Shown here piece by piece: positions 5,769 through 10,601 of a DNA stretch of 10,601 bases (position 1 is the first letter of the stretch; each line of letters opens with the position of its first letter). Source of the DNA: Bacteroidales bacterium UBA2030 (lineage in GTDB: Bacteria; Bacteroidota; Bacteroidia; Bacteroidales; TTA-H9); NCBI GenBank assembly GCA_002332755.1, contig DDBO01000176.1, positions 1-10,601 on the forward strand, in the 5' to 3' direction. A model generated the notes under the pieces. That model did no database searches. It was not told the origin of the DNA and saw only the letters and a program-made list of their open reading frames with translations. A program made the position numbers and the translations under genes.

Positions 5769-7097
5769 TTAATTTTTTCTGGAACGAATGATTTGGTTCA
5801 CTTTGTATTTTCCCAGCCTTATGTGGTCGAGCAATGGACGGGCTGAGGGACAGGTATATTGGCAAGAGCCACATTCGATGCAATCGAGAATATATTCATT
5901 TTCGGCTATGTCGAAGCGTCCGATTTCTGAAACTCTGGCCAGTAAGTATGGCTGTAGTCCCATTGGGCAAACGCTGATGCATTTGGCACAGCGAATGCAG
6001 GGCTCTGTCTTTTCCCTGTAAGCTTCATCCCGGTTAAGCACTAATATTCCTGAGGTACCTTTAACCAAAGGAACCTCCGGGCTAAAGAGCGCTTTTCCCA
6101 TCATGGGTCCACCATTAATAATCTTCCCGGCTTTTTCCGGATTCCAACCTGCTTTTTCAAGAAGGGTTATTATTGGTGTGCCAATTCTGACAAGGAAATT
6201 TGATGGTTGGCTAATGTTAGAACCTGTTACAGTTACAATTCTCTCTATCAGGGGTTTGTTTTTCTGAACGGCTTCATATACAGCAAAAGCAGTTCCAACG
6301 TTTTGAACAACACAGCCTACCTCAATAGGCAGTTTCCCTGAAGGAACCTCGCGTCCGGTAAGAGCGGCAATTAATTGCTTTTCTCCGCCTTGAGGATATT
6401 TTACCTTGAGTGGAACAACCTCAATACCTGGATAATCAGCGGCGGTTTTCGATAATAATTCTATGGCGTCGGGCTTATTGTTTTCAATCCCTATTATTGC
6501 CTTTTCCACCCCAAGTGCCTTCATTAACAAGCGTATACCGGTAATAATTTCTGCCGGTTTTTCAAGCATCAATCGATGGTCAGAAGTTAAATAGGGCTCG
6601 CATTCCACTCCATTGATGATAAGGTACTCTGCTTTCTTTCCTGGAGGAATCATAAGTTTGACATGGGTGGGGAAAGTTGCTCCTCCCATGCCCACAATAC
6701 CCATTTCTTTAATTTTTTGAATAATGGCTGGACCCTCCAGTGTAATTTCCCCGATAAAATCAGGACTGGTATCAATTTCCGGCATCCATTCCTCGCCTTC
6801 AACGGTTATAAAAATAGCTGGCCTGCGATAGCCGGATGCATCAATGTAATCATCAACTTTTTCAACTTTACCAGATACGGGTGAATGAAGGTTAGATGAA
6901 ATGAGAGCTTCTCCGGCTGCAATCATCTGCCCAATTTTAACTTCATCTCCTTTTTTTACCAACGGCTTGGATGGAACCCCCAGACTTTGACTCAGGGGAA
7001 TAAATACTTTGGCAGGAATCGGGAGCACTTCAGTGGGGGAGCTGGCCGAAAACTTGTTTTCCTGCGGGTGAACACCACCTATTGCAAATGTCTTCAA
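5769..7097 (-). CDS. rnfC: Rnf electron transport complex subunit C (NADH-binding)
   Basis: Peripheral cytoplasmic subunit where NAD+ is reduced. The 442 residues show, in order: an N-terminal biotinyl-like region (about 25-80), a flavin/NADH-binding domain related to the NuoF family with GMGGATFPTH (136-145), a SLBB-like region (about 230-340), and two [4Fe-4S] motifs, C367-C370-C373-C377 and C406-C409-C412-C416. It ends soon after, without the long Ala/Lys-rich tail of the E. coli protein. The start is TTG at 7095-7097: the conserved MKTFAIGGVHPQENK follows directly, AGGAGG lies 7 nt upstream, and no in-frame ATG or GTG lies between the upstream stop and this codon. It follows rnfB by 41 nt and precedes rnfD by 3 nt. 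Confidence 0.96.
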   Translation of the reverse strand: MKTFAIGGVHPQENKFSASSPTEVLPIPAKVFIPLSQSLGVPSKPLVKKGDEVKIGQMIAAGEALISSNLHSPVSGKVEKVDDYIDASGYRRPAIFITVEGEEWMPEIDTSPDFIGEITLEGPAIIQKIKEMGIVGMGGATFPTHVKLMIPPGKKAEYLIINGVECEPYLTSDHRLMLEKPAEIITGIRLLMKALGVEKAIIGIENNKPDAIELLSKTAADYPGIEVVPLKVKYPQGGEKQLIAALTGREVPSGKLPIEVGCVVQNVGTAFAVYEAVQKNKPLIERIVTVTGSNISQPSNFLVRIGTPIITLLEKAGWNPEKAGKIINGGPMMGKALFSPEVPLVKGTSGILVLNRDEAYREKTEPCIRCAKCISVCPMGLQPYLLARVSEIGRFDIAENEYILDCIECGSCQYTCPSARPLLDHIRLGKYKVNQIIRSRKN

Positions 7098-7104
7098 GGT
7101 TGTG

Positions 7105-7110
7105 CCTCCT
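7105..7110 (-). promoter_or_regulatory. Shine-Dalgarno that fixes the TTG start of rnfC
   Basis: AGGAGG on the minus strand, 7 nt before the TTG codon at 7097. It is the strongest ribosome binding site in the operon and probably compensates for the weak start codon. Confidence 0.85.
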
Positions 7111-7138
7111 ATGTTTTTATTTATGGATACAAAACACT

Positions 7139-7996
7139 TTATGCTCCGGCCTCGGTTGCTTCGGCCTGAGCTGGTTTACGAGGGGGAAAATTGATTTCGT
7201 GTATGGCGTTGGTGGGGCATACCTCCACACATTTTCTGCACAGTTTACATTTTTGAGGATCGATGTAGGCAAGATTGTTTTCAAGCTTGATGGCTTCGAA
7301 GGGACATACCTGCACGCATTTACCACATCCTATGCAAGCCACCTCACAATTTTTCTTTGCTGCTGCACCCTTTTCTTTGTTTATGCAGGAAACGAATATC
7401 CTGCGATCTTTTTTGCCTCGGGGTCTTAGCTCAATAATCCCGCGAGGGCAGGCTTTTACACATGCTCCACACGCTGTACATTTATCGTTGACTTCAGGTA
7501 GACCAGTTTCAGGATTGATATGAATGGCATCAAACTGGCAGGATTTCACACAATCGCCCAGCCCAAGGCATCCGTATGGGCATCCTCCTTCACCAGAAAA
7601 TGTGATATGGGCAAACAGGCAGCTATCTACACCTTGATAAGATATTTTGGAAGGAGCATGAGCATGCGTCCCATTACACCTTACCACAGCAATCATGGGT
7701 TCTGCTATTTTTACTTCTAATCCCATGATCTCTCCGATTTTTTTCATGACTTCTGCACCGCCTACCGGGCAATTGAAACCCTCAAGTGTTCCTGAGCTGA
7801 CTATTGATTCAGCAAAGTTTTTGCACCCGGCATAACCACATCCCCCGCAGTTGGCCTGAGGGAGTACCTCGCTGATTATTTCAATCCGGGGATCTTCAGC
7901 TACATAAAATTTTTGGGCCACAACATACAATATGCCGGCAGATAGAATGCCAATACTCACCAGCGTAATAACCGAAAACAGTATGGTTGCATTCAC
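7139..7996 (-). CDS. rnfB: Rnf electron transport complex subunit B, long multi-ferredoxin form
   Basis: Entry point for electrons from reduced ferredoxin. The 285 residues begin with one membrane helix (about 5-27). An N-terminal [4Fe-4S] site follows: C50-C53-C58 and C76 in CGGCGYAGC and NCPVGG. Four more four-cysteine groups follow: C139-C143-C149-C153, C173-C176-C179-C183, C221-C224-C227-C231 and C250-C253-C256-C260. That suggests five clusters, against three in the about 190-residue E. coli RsxB. Extra cysteines lie at 107, 126, 204 and 217. The tail is short and Ala/Glu-rich. The start is GTG (7994-7996), giving MNATILFSVITL; the open frame upstream to a stop near 8074 offers no ATG, GTG or TTG. 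No Shine-Dalgarno sits at normal distance. It is the first of six tightly packed rnf genes. Confidence 0.95.
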   Translation of the reverse strand: MNATILFSVITLVSIGILSAGILYVVAQKFYVAEDPRIEIISEVLPQANCGGCGYAGCKNFAESIVSSGTLEGFNCPVGGAEVMKKIGEIMGLEVKIAEPMIAVVRCNGTHAHAPSKISYQGVDSCLFAHITFSGEGGCPYGCLGLGDCVKSCQFDAIHINPETGLPEVNDKCTACGACVKACPRGIIELRPRGKKDRRIFVSCINKEKGAAAKKNCEVACIGCGKCVQVCPFEAIKLENNLAYIDPQKCKLCRKCVEVCPTNAIHEINFPPRKPAQAEATEAGA

Positions 7997-8010
7997 AACT
8001 GTAAGATTTA

Positions 8011-8032
8011 AAGGACTTCCGCCTGAGTCCCT
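8011..8032 (-). promoter_or_regulatory. Hairpin in the rnfB leader
   Basis: On the minus strand AGGGACT pairs with AGTCCTT (7 bp, one G-U) around the 8-nt loop CAGGCGGA. It lies 14 nt before the rnfB GTG start. The loop is the only purine-rich, Shine-Dalgarno-like stretch near this start. A role in controlling rnfB translation or mRNA stability is inference. Confidence 0.4.
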
Positions 8033-8043
8033 GGTTAACGCAG

Positions 8044-8051
8044 CAAAAGTA
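8044..8051 (-). promoter_or_regulatory. Candidate -7 element of an rnfB promoter
   Basis: TACTTTTG on the minus strand matches TAnnTTTG. There is no good -33 element at 19 nt; a TTTG occurs only 12 nt upstream. Transcription from here would start near 8037 and give a leader of about 40 nt that contains the hairpin. Confidence 0.35.
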
Positions 8052-8238
8052 TTAAACCCACTGCAAACAGGTTAATATCAGAGAATAAGAGAGCTTATTG
8101 TTTAATTGCTTGTAATATAGGTTTTTATCTGTTTTGTCTTATATAATTCGATATATTTCAATTATTTAATAGGATAAATAAATCAAATCATTATGTCTTT
8201 TTATTAGAATCTTTCTAAATTTATTTTTTTGCCCAAAA

Positions 8239-8694
8239 TTAGGGATTGAAGGAGCAACCACTTTGCGATAGTTCTTCTGGTGGTACAGGGCGAAGAGAGA
8301 AAAGATATTTTTTATCCATTACAGGTCTCATCAGCCATAAAATCAGGTAATAAAGTATTAAGAAGAGCAGAGCACCGGCTCCTACTAATCCTTCATTCAT
8401 TTTGCCCGATAGAAGAAAGAGACCGGCTACCAAAACCAACAGAGGCAGTATGTAAGCCCAAAAAATAGCATGGGCTCCTTGTTTTTCAGGCATTTCTACC
8501 CAAACCCGATCGCCTTTTTTATAAGTATTGGTGTTTTCCACCTTCACAACAATTTCTTTTTCAGAAACATCTGCCATGGTACATGCTCCTTTGGCATGGC
8601 AGGCAGCACAGGCTGATTCGCTCAAAATTGTGACCTTGATCTGCTTTTCTTCTATCGACGTGATTATTCCTTGTCGGGAAACTTTTCTTTGCAT
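8239..8694 (-). CDS. rseC: SoxR-reducing system RseC family protein
   Basis: Small membrane protein of the RseC/MucC family that accompanies Rnf/Rsx complexes. In E. coli RseC is linked to SoxR reduction and to sigma-E control; its task in Bacteroidota is unknown to me. The 151-residue product has an N-terminal soluble part with the family cysteine motif C29-A-A-C32-x5-C38, a segment GDRVWVEMPEK (61-71), and two membrane helices (about 75-96 and 103-122). C147 near the C-terminus is extra. The ATG at 8692-8694 has a leader of only about 18 nt if the predicted promoter is right, and no Shine-Dalgarno. It precedes the rnf genes on the same strand but is separated from rnfB by 242 bp, so it may be transcribed alone as well as with them. 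Confidence 0.92.
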   Translation of the reverse strand: MQRKVSRQGIITSIEEKQIKVTILSESACAACHAKGACTMADVSEKEIVVKVENTNTYKKGDRVWVEMPEKQGAHAIFWAYILPLLVLVAGLFLLSGKMNEGLVGAGALLFLILYYLILWLMRPVMDKKYLFSLRPVPPEELSQSGCSFNP

Positions 8695-8714
8695 GATATC
8701 AAAATAAGCTATAT

Positions 8715-8742
8715 TTTGGCAAAATTATCTGTATTACCTTTA
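8715..8742 (+). promoter_or_regulatory. Weak candidate promoter of the di-iron protein gene
   Basis: TTTG (8715-8718) and TACCTTTA (8735-8742, one mismatch from TAnnTTTG) are separated by 16 nt, shorter than the usual 19. It overlaps the rseC promoter on the other strand. It is listed because the gene must have a promoter within these 74 bp or use an unusual one. Confidence 0.25.
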
Positions 8743-8750
8743 AGCTCAAT
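8720..8750 (-). promoter_or_regulatory. Candidate promoter of rseC
   Basis: On the minus strand TAATTTTG (8720-8727) is an exact -7 element, and ATTG lies 19 nt upstream (8747-8750), the same ATTG and spacing as in the tRNA-Leu promoter. The predicted start is near 8713. Confidence 0.6.
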
Positions 8751-8768
8751 AATCAAAACATAGCACAA

Positions 8769-9275
8769 ATGGATAAGAACAAAGCTATCAACATTTTAAA
8801 GGAAGCTATTTTGCTGGAGCGTCGGGGCAAAGCTTTTTATGCTCAGGCTGCAGCCTCTACTCAAAGCGAAGCAGCTCGGAAGATTTTCGCCATGATGTCG
8901 GAGGAGGAAGACGAACACATTAGGTATCTTACCACGCAATTTCAGCATTTTATTCAGCATGAAGAATTTGTTAAGCCCGAGCCTCCTGTCCACGATGCCA
9001 ATGAAGATGTGGCCATGAAAGTTCTTAGCGAAGAATTCAAAAAGCAGGTAAATGCAGCAAGTTATGAGGCTGCAGCCATCGCTGCCGCTATGGATTTTGA
9101 AATGCGCGCTGTAAAAGTTTATTCTGACCGTGCTGCTGAAACCGATGACCCTAAAGAAAAAGAACTCTATTTAATTCTGGCAGATTGGGAAAAGGGTCAT
9201 CATGAAATACTCAAACGACTCAATGATGAATTGAAGGAAAGTATTTGGAACGACAATCAATTTTGGCCATTCTGA
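8769..9275 (+). CDS. Rubrerythrin/ferritin-like di-iron protein
   Basis: A four-helix-bundle protein of the rubrerythrin/ferritin-like superfamily, 168 residues, without the C-terminal rubredoxin domain of true rubrerythrins. Two matching helix pairs each supply di-iron ligands: E17 in LLERRGKAFY with E47-x-x-H50 in EEEDEH, and E111 in DFEMRAVKVY with E141-x-x-H144 in WEKGHH. No signal peptide is seen, so it is probably cytosolic. Relatives reduce peroxide or handle iron or oxygen in anaerobes, but which activity this one has cannot be told, and without a rubredoxin domain it would need an outside electron donor. The ATG at 8769 has no Shine-Dalgarno. It is divergent from rseC across 74 bp. 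No terminator is clear in the 171 bp that follow. Confidence 0.9.
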   Translation: MDKNKAINILKEAILLERRGKAFYAQAAASTQSEAARKIFAMMSEEEDEHIRYLTTQFQHFIQHEEFVKPEPPVHDANEDVAMKVLSEEFKKQVNAASYEAAAIAAAMDFEMRAVKVYSDRAAETDDPKEKELYLILADWEKGHHEILKRLNDELKESIWNDNQFWPF

Positions 9276-9348
9276 GCTCGCTTTTCCAGAGTTTTTGGTG
9301 GGCTTTACAAGTATGTCCCATTCAGTGGCTTTTCAAATATCATCCTAA

Positions 9349-9388
9349 CTTCTCTGTCGAGTTGTCATGGGTCAGAAAGATAGAGAGG
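9349..9388 (+). repeat. Imperfect inverted repeat downstream of the di-iron gene
   Basis: CTTCTCTGTC (9349-9358) can pair with GATAGAGAGG (9379-9388) as a 10-bp RNA stem with two G-U pairs and a 20-nt loop. No T-run follows, so it is not a standard terminator. It may be chance. Confidence 0.25.
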
Positions 9389-9393
9389 AAAGC

Positions 9394-9426
9394 CATGTAT
9401 ATTTTGTATTGCTATAATTATACATG
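9394..9426. repeat. 8-bp perfect inverted repeat upstream of the acyltransferase
   Basis: CATGTATA (9394-9401) and TATACATG (9419-9426) are perfect inverted copies separated by 17 nt, ending 20 bp before the acyltransferase start. The centre-to-centre distance is 25 bp. It could be a divided operator or a leader hairpin; a promoter-like TATATTTTG (9398-9406, one base longer than TAnnTTTG) overlaps the left arm. Confidence 0.4.
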
Positions 9427-9446
9427 CTGAGAAATAGGGCTTAAAT

Positions 9447-10460
9447 ATGGCAGAATCCATACAAAAAGCGAGAATCGACTTTATCGACTTTGCCAAAGCC
9501 TTGGCAATACTGGGTGTTGCGCTTTATCACTATATGATGCCGCTCAATCCCCAAAAATGGTTTCAACTGGCTATTACTTTTGGCGGAACGGGCATTCATC
9601 TGTTTTTCTTTTTAAGTGGGTTCGGCCTTGGTCTTTCTAAACAGACCCCATCGTGGGTTTTTTATAAAAGGCGTTTTGCCAAAGTGTTGGCTCCCTATTT
9701 TTTGTTTGTAACTGTTATTTTCCTTTTCAATCATTGGATACCACTCTATCCCTCTCATGATTGGAGAGACTATCTGTCGCATATATTTTTATACAAGATG
9801 TTTTACGAGAGCCACATGGGTAGTTTTGGTTTTCACCTGTGGTTCATGTCCACCCTGATCCAGTTATATCTTCTGGTTCCTTTGCTGCGCCGGCTTCTGG
9901 GAGGGAAACAGGGTGTATGGTGGGTCTTTTTTTTCACGTTTTTGTCAGTAGGATACAACTTATTCGTGGTTCTTAGTCAGCATGCCTCCATGCGAACCTG
10001 GAATAGTTTTTTCCTGGCCTACCTCTGGGAATTTGCGCTGGGCATTTGGATGGGGCAACGAAGGGATGAGCGATTGTTTAAGTTGAAATTACCCCAGAGT
10101 CTGCTAATGTGGATAGGAGGTTTAGCGGGAATGGCGCTTTTTACATTAGCCCTGGGGCAAGCTGGTCGCCTGCTTAACGATATTTTTGCCTTTCTTTCAA
10201 TCACAGGTTTCGTTGCTTTCATTTTTGGTTTGACCGGAAAAAACCTTTCTTTACAGAGAATTAGGTCCTTTTTCGTGAAAGCCGGGGGATACTCCTATGA
10301 ATTTTATTTGGTTCATTATGTGGGATATAGCCTGTTAAGATATTACGAAAAATCAGGATGGGTGGAGTATGACTGGTGGGCTATTCCCGTGCTGCTATTG
10401 TTTTCTTCCACTCTGGCTTGGTTTTTAAGCCAAACAATTCAGCTGCTGAGGTTACGCTAA
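9447..10460 (+). CDS. Acyltransferase family 3 membrane protein
   Basis: Multi-helix membrane acyltransferase of the Acyl_transf_3 (OafA/PatB-like) type, 337 residues and about ten hydrophobic segments. Family marks in order: RIDFIDFAKALAILGVALYHY (9-29, with H28), H51 just before FFFLSGFGLG, the basic RRFAKVLAPYF (75-85), LWFMSTLIQLYLLVPLL (131-147), and a late YLVHY (287-291). Members move acetyl or other acyl groups onto surface sugars such as O-antigen, capsule, peptidoglycan or secreted glycans; the substrate here cannot be inferred because no glycan genes are nearby. The ATG at 9447 has AGGG about 9 nt upstream. It is the only large gene in its segment, 171 bp after the di-iron gene and 21 bp before a convergent gene. 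It is rich in Trp and Phe, as expected for membrane helices, with no sign of truncation. Confidence 0.88.
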   Translation: MAESIQKARIDFIDFAKALAILGVALYHYMMPLNPQKWFQLAITFGGTGIHLFFFLSGFGLGLSKQTPSWVFYKRRFAKVLAPYFLFVTVIFLFNHWIPLYPSHDWRDYLSHIFLYKMFYESHMGSFGFHLWFMSTLIQLYLLVPLLRRLLGGKQGVWWVFFFTFLSVGYNLFVVLSQHASMRTWNSFFLAYLWEFALGIWMGQRRDERLFKLKLPQSLLMWIGGLAGMALFTLALGQAGRLLNDIFAFLSITGFVAFIFGLTGKNLSLQRIRSFFVKAGGYSYEFYLVHYVGYSLLRYYEKSGWVEYDWWAIPVLLLFSSTLAWFLSQTIQLLRLR

Positions 10461-10481
10461 ATGGTCAGGGACAGATGTAGA

Positions 10482-10601
10482 TTAAGACCGAAGTGTAGCC
10501 AGCAGGCGTTTGGGGTAGATCAATAAATCGAGGGCATGGTGGATATCGTTGACTACTACATCGGCCATAACCAGGGCTTCAACGGCAGCTCCTTCTGCCT
10601 G
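10482..10601 (-). CDS. HAD-family soluble P-type ATPase-like hydrolase (3' end only)
   Basis: The frame is open from the right window edge to TAA at 10482-10484 and gives the last 39 residues. The segment EGAAVEALVMADVVV followed by ALDLLIYPKRLLATLR matches, from memory, the C-terminus of small HAD-superfamily proteins annotated as soluble P-type ATPase or HAD family hydrolase (COG4087 type). In those proteins this stretch follows the IGNGxND-type metal-binding loop, which here would lie beyond the window. The codons are regular and no stop interrupts the frame. It is convergent with the acyltransferase, with only 21 bp between the two stops and no visible terminator. The catalytic Asp motif cannot be checked. 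Confidence 0.7.
   Translation of the reverse strand, partial: QAEGAAVEALVMADVVVNDIHHALDLLIYPKRLLATLRS

Larger units (their letters stand above)
7997..8238 (-). other. 242-bp intergenic gap between rseC and rnfB
   Basis: No gene is visible. The part next to rseC (about 8090-8238) is strikingly AT-rich and contains short weak palindromes such as TTAGAA-TCT-TTCTAA (8205-8219). None is followed by a T-run, so I see no terminator. The part next to rnfB is richer in G+C and holds a candidate promoter and a hairpin, which are listed separately. A gap this long is notable because every later junction in the operon is 41 nt or less. Confidence 0.7.

Noticed and set aside
8205..8219. Palindrome TTAGAA-TCT-TTCTAA as a terminator of rseC
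   Set aside because: Only six A/T-rich pairs with a 3-nt loop, and the minus-strand sequence after it is A-rich rather than T-rich.
9245..9430. 61-residue plus-strand open frame after the di-iron gene
   Set aside because: It overlaps the di-iron gene, has no ribosome binding site, and its Trp/Phe-rich sequence matches nothing I know.
1..10601. Mobile element, defence system, CRISPR array or biosynthetic cluster
   Set aside because: No transposase, integrase, nuclease, spaced direct repeats or cluster enzymes were found. The genes belong to familiar core families.

Overview
This window looks like chromosomal DNA of an anaerobic or fermentative Bacteroidota, most likely of the Bacteroidales type. 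The evidence is the gene content and order (prs, L25/ctc and pth in a row; rseC followed by rnfB-C-D-G-E-A) together with several Bacteroidota-style promoters (TAnnTTTG at -7) and many genes that lack a Shine-Dalgarno sequence. It reads as ordinary core genome. I saw no transposase, integrase, phage gene, CRISPR array or defence gene.

Layout. Positions 32-2463 (minus strand) carry a housekeeping block: prs (PRPP synthetase), the L25/Ctc ribosomal protein, and pth (peptidyl-tRNA hydrolase). An intrinsic terminator lies between L25 and pth. From 2464 to 2716 is a divergent intergenic region with the prs promoter on the minus strand and a tRNA promoter on the plus strand. tRNA-Leu(CAA) is at 2717-2800, followed by a strong terminator.

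Positions 3024-8694 (minus strand) hold the Rnf locus, read from right to left: rseC, a 242-bp AT-rich gap, then rnfB, rnfC, rnfD, rnfG, rnfE and rnfA. The last five genes are packed with 1-3 bp gaps or a 4-bp overlap, so B-C-D-G-E-A is almost certainly one transcript. The products form the membrane ferredoxin:NAD+ oxidoreductase that couples electron transfer to ion pumping. RnfB and RnfC carry the peripheral iron-sulfur, flavin and NAD sites. RnfD and RnfG carry the predicted covalent FMN threonines. RnfA and RnfE are the paired membrane subunits with facing cysteines. RseC is the usual small membrane companion.

From 8769 the plus strand carries a rubrerythrin/ferritin-like di-iron protein, divergent from rseC across 74 bp, and then an acyltransferase-3 membrane protein. 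At the right edge, on the minus strand, are the last 39 residues of a HAD-family 'soluble P-type ATPase'-like protein, convergent with the acyltransferase.

No new multi-gene system is evident. The points most worth a second look are regulatory or fine-grained: the hairpin and AT-rich break in front of rnfB, the altered flavinylation motifs in RnfG and RnfD, nested inverted repeats between prs and the tRNA, an 8-bp inverted repeat in front of the acyltransferase, and the compact divergent promoter between rseC and the di-iron protein.
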